NCBI GenBank assembly: GCA_032988195.1
Contig: JANTQE010000001.1
Coordinates: 1,116,001-1,180,000 of the forward strand
Direction: 5' to 3'
Source: Arachnomyces sp. PD_36
Lineage: Eukaryota; Ascomycota; Eurotiomycetes; Onygenales; Arachnomycetaceae
DNA length: 64,000 nt
Shown: piece after piece, positions 55,337 through 64,000 of the stretch
Layout of the letters: the number at the start of each line of letters is the position of its first letter
How positions within the stretch are numbered: position 1 is the stretch's first letter
Program-made: the position numbers and the translations under genes
The notes under the pieces: model-generated
Told to the model about the DNA's origin: nothing
The model's database searches: none
What the model saw: only the letters and a program-made list of their open reading frames with translations

Positions 55337-58300
55337 GGGGCATGCATGTTTAGGCTAATCTAAGCAGCGATAAATGTATTATTTGTATTATTATATTTTG
55401 CAAACCCTCTCGATCCGGCACGTTGTCCGCGCATTCCTCTCTCATAGGGTCAAATACCCTTTTTGATTCGTCTATAGCGTTGCTTCGTTTTGGGAGTCGG
55501 ATCAAAAACGCTGGTAACAATTCCTCTTTCTCTCGAAGAAAGTAGGCCAAACACTGGTTGAACGGTTGCGATATCTCGGGTTTACATCCTCAAGTCCAGA
55601 CAATAGCTCGGACCCATGGTTGAAGGTGGTTCATTTAACCTTCAAAAAAATAAGCTTTCCCATCTCAGAACTCTCACGATCACACCATCCCTTCGTGGAG
55701 TCCTTATCTAAACATAAAACCGACAAGGGAGCCCGGATATCCAGAGCCTTCTTCAAAGAGTATTTGTTAAGGGAAACCGATGCAGTTGCCGGCCATCCCC
55801 TCGTCCGTATCAGTCGACTCCGCGGGTTATCTTCAGCTTTCGCCGGGTGAGATAAGGATCTACCCCTGGCCAGTTTTCCCCCTCTCCCAGGCCAACTTTA
55901 AATCAAAGATCGTGTGGGGCAACATGAGTTTATTTTTCCTGGGAGAGTGGGATCTTGGGGAACGGGAAAGAATAGTCGAACCCCAAGAGACGGGTGTGAA
56001 ATCAAATCCCAAACCCCTGCTCTGAATAATGCGATGAGGGGACGAAGAGGGTCAAGTATGAAATCATGGAGAAGGAAGGGAGTCTTCATGAGGAAAATTT
56101 CAGCCCTTGACGGTAATGAAAAGTCAGAGAATTTGAAAGGCCATGGTCTTTGAACAGGGCATGGACAAACGGAGAAATAAAAAGAGCAGAAAGAATGGGA
56201 GAGTCAAAGACTCCATCCCGGGTATTCCTCAACCATGACAAGAAGCTTGAAGAACAAGAGAGATCATAATTATTTATCCGTTGGAGTAGGAGCAATGGCC
56301 TGGAGCAGCTTCAAGCCGAAGCTGAAGCTCGAACTGATCGAGAGATGGATCTTCAGTATTTAAAATTAGCCGTGACATGGTGACGTCGATGTGGATGTCT
56401 CTGCCTCATGTGTCTTTCTATTGGCTTCAAATATCACGACTTGTTCAAGCGCTGTGTGATACTCAGAACAAAGCACACACACCGCTCAGAAAAGAGAGAG
56501 CGAAACCGAGTGTGACGGAATCCAGCCTATCAGGCGCAATATTGCACGGGGGTCGTGATTCTCATCAACAGATCAGCTTTCGAACGTGGTTCCTGTTACA
56601 CAGGACCACTTTGACATGTCGCTTGAAGCAAGGAGCGCCCATAGATCAGCAGCCACATTGCATTCCTTGGCTCCGAGAAGAGGAACGAATTGCTGGAATG
56701 GAGGCAGCCTTATCAGAGGAATTGTGCTCCAAGAGCTGCAGTCTGGAGACCTTCTGGTTACAAGGTTATCTGGGTGGATGGAGGAAGCAAAAACCGCCCA
56801 GGAGGACAGCTTGGTTTTGGTCAACGGCAAGCATTGGATCGGGGCATCTGGGTTGGAGATGTGCCGTTGATATTCACCTTCCAAGGTCAAGGGAAAAGGG
56901 GAACCACTGACCAGGAAGATTGATCCATCACATCAGTGATCACATCCACTGTGGAAGAAGCCGATCTTGAGAAAGGAAGCAGCTTTCCATCCATTCACCT
57001 TGTAACTGATTTCTTACTCAGCTGGAAAGATGGGGTTTGCCTCTTATCAAACGCTAAATGTTCCAGGGTTTATCAGCTGAGACAGGGGGGGGTGAACCAT
57101 AACACCTCCAAGCTTCAGAAATCACGACCTTGGAAACTCTTATCCCCCATGTGGAGACATGGTCATTGCTGTGAGTGGGCGCTCGTTGCCCTGACCGATG
57201 TGATCAGACTCCCAAAACGATGGGTCGGGAAATGAGTTGAGATTCTGAGATTCTTGCTGCGCGGTTTTCTTGTTGTGACATCACAGTCAAGGGCGAGCCA
57301 CAGGCCGCAGAGCGTTGGCAAAAAGCAAATGAACTCCTCAATTCCCCGAGAAATGCACCGAAGCGCAGGAAAAAGGAAACAGGTGCAGGTGGGCTCCAAC
57401 GGTCAACGAGAAAGGAGCGGAAGAGGGTGACAGGTGAATCGTGATTGGAGAAAGTGCTGACATTGGACGCCAGAAAACCGCCCTTCCCGTTTCTGCTGGA
57501 TTCAGAGCAGAAGAAACCATGGAAGGGGGCTTTGTCCTCGTTGAGTGATGCAATCGAGCGCAGTTGAAATGTGGATCGACAGGCCAATTCCAATGATAAA
57601 CAGCAGTTTTTCGCGCATGACTAAGAGGCTGTTCCTGAAAGGGAAATTTGAAGTTGGGGTTGATGTACGGCGCTAAAGGCGAAAACAAGGTTGGCTCCAC
57701 TTTGAAAAGAAGGCCAATGGGAGGATCGCTAGTCTGGAATAACCTCCACTGCTAAACGCTGACCCCTGAAACGCTATTCTCACCCCATCCTCCACTTCTC
57801 TGTTGTTATCAGACTCTCACTTCCGCTGTCCCAAACAGAGGGCAGGTGTTTGTGCCGAAGGGATGGGGAATGTTGTTGCTGCGAACCTTGGAATCGCTTC
57901 CCGTATCTTGTTGATCGGAAACCCTATCAAATCGGGAATCACCGAAAGCAAATAGACTGGCTCTCAAAGTTCCTCATCAAGGAAGCCGAGAGAGTGAGAG
58001 GCAGAGAGAGATTTGCAACAGCAAAGTCATTCCCATTTGCCGATGGGGCGAACCAACTTGCTTCAAGAGATTGATGTGGACCATGGAGCTCCATTGACCT
58101 TGAGGATTGCTCCTTCGTTGATCGACGGACTGACTCAATCCACACGGGATTTGGGACTCTCCAAAGAGCTCTTTCCCTCTCAGGAGTCAGCAGATGGACA
58201 TCGTGGAACAGAACCACATCCATCCCCCATCCGTCAGCCAAGAACTGGCCTTCTCATCAAAAAGAAAGGAAATGCGCCCTCGTTTGTGGGCACCTGCATC

Positions 58301-58814
58301 TCATGCCCGTCACAATTGTGTCCGTCATGCACTGGTCAAGGCAACCCAACCCGCCAGTAACTCAACGAATGCGGTCTTTTCTTGGACCCATGTCAGATTG
58401 AGAATCTTCCAGGAAGGGATCCCGTGCCCAGGAACCGCAGTGGACTGGGTCTCTGGGCCCGGCTTTTATTCCAATCTGGCTCTTCATTCGCTAGTATGAG
58501 TGAGGAACTTTTGATGGGCCCAACACAGAGAAATCAGGTACTAGTTCGCGTCTATCGCAATTCCTGCTTTCATCAGGGGAATCTGCCTTTCTCACACCCC
58601 TGCCCTGGTGGCAAAACAGGATGAAAGACTCGGGCGACCAATCTATATAAACCAGAGGACGACTTCGTGAACGTGATATTTCTCTTTTTCTCGAGCAAGC
58701 ACCTTCTGCCTCTTTCACTCTTTTGAAAATATCAAACTAGTCTGTCTTTCCAACTACCACACTCCTTTATCAAGACTTATTTATATTTTTTAATATAACC
58801 ACCCACCCGCAACA
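55337..58814. other. 3.5 kb gene-poor spacer
   Basis: No supported gene. The longest frame (about 177 codons at 56377-56910) is overlapped by others of similar length in different phases and has no domain. The last 180 bp are the promoter of the secreted-protein gene. Confidence 0.45.
58635..58650 (+). promoter_or_regulatory. CCAAT and TATA elements of the secreted-protein gene
   Basis: GACCAATCTATATAA places a CCAAT core directly before TATATAA, about 165 bp upstream of the start codon at 58815. A classic TATA box fits a highly expressed, regulated gene. Confidence 0.6.
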
Positions 58815-59606
58815 ATGAAGTTCACCTATGCTGCCACCGCCGTCTGCGGTTTCGCCGGCTCTGCTTTCAGTGCCCCGGCAGGCGTCTTGCCCACCGACCT
58901 CACCGATGTTACCAATGTCGCTGACATCCCCGGTCTTCCCTCTCTCCCCAACGCTGGTGACCTCCCCGCTCTTCCCGCTCTCCCCAACGCCGGTGACCTC
59001 CCCGGTCTTCCCGATCTATCTGCCGTCACCGACGTTGCCAACCTTAAGGCTCCTGGCGTCAAGCCCGCCCTCCTTGCTGAGCTTGCTCCCTCCGTCGGTG
59101 CTCTCGTCACTGGTCTCGGTCTCGGAGGTGCCGCTCCCGGCCTTGTTGGAACTCTCACCACCCTCAGCGATCACTTGAAGGCTCGCCAGCTTCCTACCGA
59201 TCTCCCAGAAGTCCCCGGCCTCTCCCCCGAGATGGTTCAGCAGGTTATCGCTGCTGGCGCCGACATCTTCAGCAAGTTGAACATCAAGGACATCCAGAAG
59301 CTTGACGTTGCCAAGCAGGTCGAGGTCCCCGGCATGGACGCCGAAGTTGTTGAGCAGGTGATCGGCGGTCTTACCGGTGTCTTCAAGGGCCTCAACCTCC
59401 CAATCCCTGGCCCCGCCTCCACCGTTGTTGACAAGATCAACACCGATCTCGTCCCCACCAAGTTCTCCCAGCTCGATGGCGGTCTCCCTGTCGGTCTCCT
59501 TGCCGCTATTGCCCCAAGCCTTGTCGCCCTCATCACCCCTCTCGGTCTTGGTGCCCTCGCTCCTGGCCTCGCCTCCCTTTTGGGCGTCCTCAGCGTCGGC
59601 TTGTAA
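58815..59606 (+). CDS. Secreted protein with nested A-B-B-A internal repeats
   Basis: A single exon of 263 residues. Residues 1-20 form a signal peptide (MKFTYAATAVCGFAGSAFSA). A Pro-rich part (37-67) repeats LPNAGDLP twice. Two hydrophobic segments, 86-113 (LLAELAPSVGALVTGLGLGG) and 228-255 (LLAAIAPSLVALITPLGLGA), are clearly related, and between them two amphipathic segments, 133-157 and 171-195, share VPG..xE.V.QVI and LN. The order is A-B-B-A. The only Cys is in the signal peptide. The C-terminal hydrophobic run could be a GPI or membrane signal, though it resembles the internal copy. Codon use is strongly biased to C-ending codons (CTC, GCC, GTC), and the promoter has a good TATA box, both suggesting high expression. 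The family is unknown to me; a cell-wall or surface protein is likely. Confidence 0.72.
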   Translation: MKFTYAATAVCGFAGSAFSAPAGVLPTDLTDVTNVADIPGLPSLPNAGDLPALPALPNAGDLPGLPDLSAVTDVANLKAPGVKPALLAELAPSVGALVTGLGLGGAAPGLVGTLTTLSDHLKARQLPTDLPEVPGLSPEMVQQVIAAGADIFSKLNIKDIQKLDVAKQVEVPGMDAEVVEQVIGGLTGVFKGLNLPIPGPASTVVDKINTDLVPTKFSQLDGGLPVGLLAAIAPSLVALITPLGLGALAPGLASLLGVLSVGL

Positions 59607-61193
59607 ATGTATGTATATCTCCATATCACCCTTACTATTGTTGAAAACTCAGTTCTAACATATCTCCAGCATTTCATGATTTCCCTCCCGTCCGGTTACG
59701 GCTCAAAACCTAGCGAAAAACATAACGGGTTGAATGGCACAGGAAAGGTCTACTCTTCAAATACATAGTTTTAACTTTTATTGTTCGTGAAATTTTGGCA
59801 CTTGTGCTCAGCTCACGAGGTTAATATCAACCCTTTTTTCTTCCCTCGAAGCCTTTCCGCTGTCGCTCAGAATTTTTCTCTTGTTTTCATTTCAATCTCC
59901 CACCTTTTTTAGATGGGGTTGTTTGGACGACTCTCACGGTTTAGTGCAAAATAGATGTATATATACCCCCCATCTGCTTTGCCACGACAATTAAAAGAGC
60001 TTTTAATCGTTTTCACATTGATATCATTTACCCTTTTTTATCCCTTAGCTCGTAGTTTTCTTCCTTTTGGTCATTTCAGATAGCCATAACCCATCTAGAC
60101 GACAATATCAACGTCCCGTCTTGGGCAGGGCTACTTCGCATACAAAACACGCAATGCATGCGCTTCAGACCACACACTCCCCGAGTAACTACCATCGGCA
60201 CCTCTATTCTCAGTGCAATAATGAGATTAGCCTGCATATGCTCTATGCATTGCGCGGTTACGGGGGACGTCATTGTTTCTCCATGCCAAAATACGAGTCA
60301 GGCAACTTAGAGTGAACTCAAACTTTCAGAATCCAGCCTTTCATTAGAGCTTTCATACAAAACCCAGTGGCGGTTGGTTACAAGCTTCAATGATCCCCTT
60401 CTCTCAGTGGTGTCTCTCAGCAGTTGGTGATCTGGGTATATATATATATTTATCTAGTATTACCATCTCCAAATTCCCAACTCACGCTTCATAGATTTTG
60501 ATATGAGTCAGGTTTCTTAGACAACACGTCTGTCTATCTTGATAGTTGCTGCAGACTTTTATCTGTATTGATGATAAAGAATCCAAGTAGCACGGCTCTG
60601 TGATATTAGAATGGCTTAATTCAAATTTCTAAAAGCTTCATACCAATGATCTGTATGCATCTGAATATTGTAAATAAGGCTGTGCCTAAAGTGAGCTGCG
60701 TCGTCATCGTCTCTCGTCTTCTGGTGGAAGTTGCTGTCATGCTTCTGCACTAATATCTGCTGAACCAATTGTTCCGCATTTGAATGCCGTGGTGAGGCTG
60801 TGTCTAAAATGGCTGTGTCCTAATCACCTCTAGTCTTCTAGTGCGAGTCACTCCTATAAGAACAAAGCTATTCTTGCGAAATTCTTAACTGATTTTCTGA
60901 TCTTGTCTTTCAGTTTCTTCTTGCTTTGACCGGCCTTTTCTTCTCGGATTTGCAGTTTGAGGCTTCGAAATTCTTGATTCGAGAACACAAGCTAATCATG
61001 AACCTGCACTGAAGAAAACACCATCCCTAAATGATTTCTGACAGAGAGATCGGATCCCTCAACTGATTCATTCATCCTTATCAAAGAGTCTTGTCAAGCG
61101 ACAGATGAGAGTAGCCAGCAAGTTCGTCTACGCATTCCCGACAAATCAGCAATTCTATTTTGAGCACCAAGCTTTTCAAGAGTTTTTACGATT
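59607..61193. other. Spacer before the HET-domain gene
   Basis: About 1.6 kb, AT-rich, no gene. An AT microsatellite lies at 60436-60450, and a pair of diverged direct repeats at 60657-60849 is listed separately. Confidence 0.5.
60657..60849. repeat. Diverged direct repeat upstream of the HET gene
   Basis: Two copies of about 73 bp, at 60657-60731 and 60776-60849, share GCATyTGAAT, AGGCTGTGyCTAAA and TCTTCTrGTG in the same order with offset 119 bp. Identity is roughly two thirds by eye. It looks like an old local duplication. Confidence 0.5.
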
Positions 61194-63311
61194 ATGAGCA
61201 AACAAGTCAACGGCAATATTGACCTAGTCGAATTCCGAAAAACCTTTGAACCCATGTACTTCGGACTCTCGGCTAGTGATAGTCCACGACAAGTCAATGG
61301 CGATATTTCCTTAGACATAAACCGAAAGTTATTTACGCCTGTGAATCTTAAACAAACCTGGCAGAAAAGGTCAAGTAGTTTTGGTATGTCAGGGGCGATA
61401 CGGTCATTTCAGTCTAGGTAAATGAACCCATATACCACTCTAGTGCGCAGTATTGACTCGAATTTTAGCAGATTACAGTCTTCAGATCATTCGGAACCCA
61501 CGGACTTAGAGACTTTGAAGTATTTATCGACGGATACTAAGGTTGGTGATTCTCTGTTGGGCCCTCGCTCAGAGAGTAACCCAACGCTACAGTATCAGTA
61601 CGAGCAACTACAAGGTTCAGAAGAGTTGCGAGTTTTGAAGCTACTTCCCGGGAGCTCATTCGATCCACTTTGCTGTGCTCTCATGCGTGCAAACATTGAT
61701 TCTATAAAAGCATACGATGCGATCTCATATTCATGGGGACCGAAAACTGATTACATTAACATTGAATGTGAGGGAAAGCTCTTGTGGGTTCCTCGAAGTT
61801 TAGGTGATGCTCTCCGACAATTTCGGCACCCTAGCCACGAGAGAATCCTCTGGGCCGACGCTATTTGCATCAACCAAGATGATGACAATGAAAAAAGCCA
61901 ACAGATCCGCCTGATGCGCGATATTTTCAAGAGGGCAAGGACGGTCTTGATTTGGCTGGGCAATGAAGATGCTCATTACGCTGAATCAGTCTTTGAGTTA
62001 TCCCGGAGGATATTCCGCAAAGATGTTACCAGTATTCCTCCACTACATGCCCCGGTCTGGCGAGGTATACAGGTTTTATTCAGCAAATCCTGGTTCTGGC
62101 GATTGTGGTGCTTCCAGGAAGTCGCCCTGGCCGTGTCAGCAGATGTTTTATGGGGTGATGCTCGGGTGTCGTGGGAGTGCATAGGCTATACAGCTGCTTG
62201 GATTCGACATACGGGATATGAACTTCTGCGAAGGTTGTCTTTACTTGGAGTTTATAACGCAAGCCTCATGTTTTCCATCTCCAATGGCGCTGAACACCCT
62301 CCGAAGGAACCTTTCCTTCATCTAATGATGCTTACACGGCAATTCGGGGCTTCTGATAGCAGAGACCGCGTGTATGCACTTTTGGGAATCCCTACAACTG
62401 ATGCAGACCCTGACAACCACGAATTCTTCCACGAGCCGAACTGCTCAATTGATAAATACAGTCTATATGAGTTGCTGGCCCATAAATTCCTCGAAAACTC
62501 CGAAGATCTTGCATTTCTTTCTGCCGTACAGCACGGCCCCAAAGTGATAGCGGAGCCTAGGTCATGGATCCCTCAATGGGATCGCCGCTTCACGCGAACT
62601 ATAATGCCTGTCGGACTTTCAGCCAGGAAATTTATGGCTTCAGATCATCTTGAGAAGCGGGCTTTAAAATTGGAAGGTTCGACTTTGATAGTTCAAGGGC
62701 TTGAGTTCGACACTGTTACCTGCTTTTCAGACATTCTTCCAACTAGAGACAAGCTTCAGGGTACCATGTGGCAGATTTTGAACCTGTGGACACATATGGT
62801 TGCGCCTCTTCAGTCTCACTCCACTGGGTTCAACCTCACCAATGCATTCTGCTGGACGCTTACGGCTGGTAAAGACTGGTACGGTGAGCCCGTTGTCGAT
62901 AATACATCTCATCTTTCCGACTTCGTCGCGTTTTTACGCCAACACTTCGATCCCGAAATCCTTAAAACAAGCGGTCTTGTCCAGAACTTGTCCAGTCAAC
63001 TTGATATCCCTCAATGCGATGGTGAATATGCTGCAGGGGACCCTGATCGTTTCCTAGAAGCTCTGTACAGCGCCTGCTGTTGGCGGCGCTTCTTCGTCAC
63101 GAAACGTGGCTATATTGGCATTGGTCCAGCATGTATGCAGCAAGATGACATGGTGTGCGTGCTCAGCAGTGGGTGTGTTCCCTTCATTCTCAGACCAAGT
63201 GCACAAAATTTTCAGCTCATTGGTGAAGCTTATGTGCATGGAATCATGTATGGGGAAGCATGTCATCAGTCGGAAAAGGAAACAGAGCTGAGGCTATTTT
63301 ACCTTGACTAA
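61194..63311 (+). CDS. HET-domain protein with repeat-bearing N-terminus
   Basis: HET-domain proteins trigger cell death when unlike fungal hyphae fuse. The domain is clear: YDAISYSWG, then LWADAICINQDDDNEKSQQIRLM and ARTVLIWLG, followed later by SRDRVYALLGI. Preferred model: exon 61194-61417, a 51-nt intron 61418-61468 (GTAAAT to TTTTAG), and exon 61469-63311, giving 688 residues in frame. Without splicing, the first frame stops at TAA 61419-61421 and is followed at once by an ATG at 61422 that opens the whole HET frame (629 residues). So either a fusion or two proteins could be made. The first exon encodes two similar 21-residue repeats (see separate entry). No C-terminal domain is recognised after the HET region. 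Confidence 0.82.
61200..61349 (+). repeat. Two 21-residue repeats ahead of the HET domain
   Basis: Codons 61200-61262 and 61287-61349 encode KQVNGNIDLVEFRKTFEP.. and RQVNGDISLDINRKLFTP.., sharing [KR]QVNG[ND]IxL, five variable residues, then RKxFxP. An 8-residue linker separates them. Their size, number and Gly-Asn content resemble the paired 21-residue pseudo-repeats of HET-s-type amyloid motifs, but this is an analogy by eye. Confidence 0.7.
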
Positions 63312-64000
63312 GCTTCCATTTGGTGAATTCTGATGATAGTATTATGACTACTTAGAGCGAACAGTTCCGCTACCAAGAGAATTCTGTGAGTTGTGAGATT
63401 ATAATTATACAACACTGTAACTTTGAAACAAGGAACGGTATATGTCCCGTCTATATAGGCGGGTCGATTAGGGGTAAGCAATCACTTCGATATATTCAGA
63501 CGATATACCAACCGACTACCCGCGCCCCCTTTACCACTCGCTCCTGGTCCCTAGGTATATAACGCTCGGGGTAGTGGCGGGCGATCTTGCCCTGCTGGCC
63601 TCAGGGCCGTGGTATGCTTCCTTATCCTTCCTTTGCAGCTAACGGTCGTCAGAGAGGCTGCCCGGTTCCTGAAACATCGTTTCAGGCTCAGCGCTCGATC
63701 TACTCTAACTTACTCCATCCGGGATATATTTATATTTCTGAAACTGGGCCATATCCCCTGCAAGAGTACTGCAAAGAGTGGAGAGTACCTTGGAGGATAC
63801 CATAACTGCCGTTATGGCTGCCTATCCACAAGGCTATTCTATCATATACTACCATAGCGATGTGTTGATCCTCTCTGAAAAAGGAGATAACTTCGCAACC
63901 ACCCACGGCCTGGACTATCTTGGTTACCAGTTTACCTCGAACACTCCAGAAAGAACAGGGACAATGATACCGGAGTTTTCCACAGTAGTGTAATGAACCC
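63312..64000. other. Right-end spacer, possibly the start of another unit
   Basis: The segment shifts from AT-rich to GC-rich near 63510-63600 (CCCGCGCCCCC). A perfect hairpin, CCTGAAAC-ATC-GTTTCAGG, lies at 63668-63686. Two short plus-strand frames (63587-63805 and 63778-63993) have no recognised domain and may be the 5' part of something cut by the window end or an element remnant. Confidence 0.4.

Noticed and set aside
56377..56910. 177-codon plus-strand frame
   Set aside because: Overlapped by comparable frames in other phases, no domain, no codon bias like neighbouring genes.

Overview
The window looks like a chromosome segment from a filamentous ascomycete (Pezizomycotina, most likely Eurotiomycetes). 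The signs are short 45-80 nt introns with GTRNGT donors and RCTRAC-type branch sites, pyrimidine-rich leaders, a Zn2Cys6 regulator, a HET-domain protein, an ENA-type P-ATPase, and long gene-poor spacers of 3-6 kb. There is no operon structure. I built exon models by hand; most multi-exon genes close in frame across every junction, which is why many confidences are high.

Layout. 1-12.3 kb: ypd1 (phosphorelay), a 6.3 kb gene-free block, a small conserved-looking protein, the mitochondrial calcium uniporter, and a secreted alginate-lyase-like enzyme. 12.3-24.3 kb: a spacer with palindromes, a metal-dependent amidohydrolase, a seven-helix membrane protein, a repeat-bearing coiled-coil protein divergent from an F-box protein, and a dsRNA-binding-domain protein. 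24.3-42.4 kb: protein farnesyltransferase beta subunit (eight-exon-like complexity, seven coding exons), a 765-aa Zn2Cys6 regulator, tetra-ubiquitin, and a BRAP2/Etp1-type RING ligase. 42.4-47.5 kb: mostly spacer, holding a tRNA-Ser(CGA) gene and a 94-codon ORF. 47.5-64 kb: ENA sodium/potassium ATPase, a TagC/P68-RBP-like secreted beta-propeller, COQ3, a secreted protein with nested internal repeats, and a HET-domain protein with a repeat-bearing N-terminus.

Most genes are ordinary housekeeping or signalling genes with no shared pathway. The most striking object is the tRNA-Ser(CGA) gene at 44491-44628 (minus strand). It lacks the canonical 37/38 intron but carries a 56-nt insertion inside the T-stem with a perfect fungal spliceosomal donor (GTAAGT), branch site (GCTAAC) and AG acceptor. 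Removing it restores a perfect five-pair T-stem. Second-rank objects are the two 21-residue repeats encoded just before the HET domain, an A-B-B-A internal repeat plan in the secreted protein at 58.8 kb, and 12.6-12.8 kb palindromic elements.
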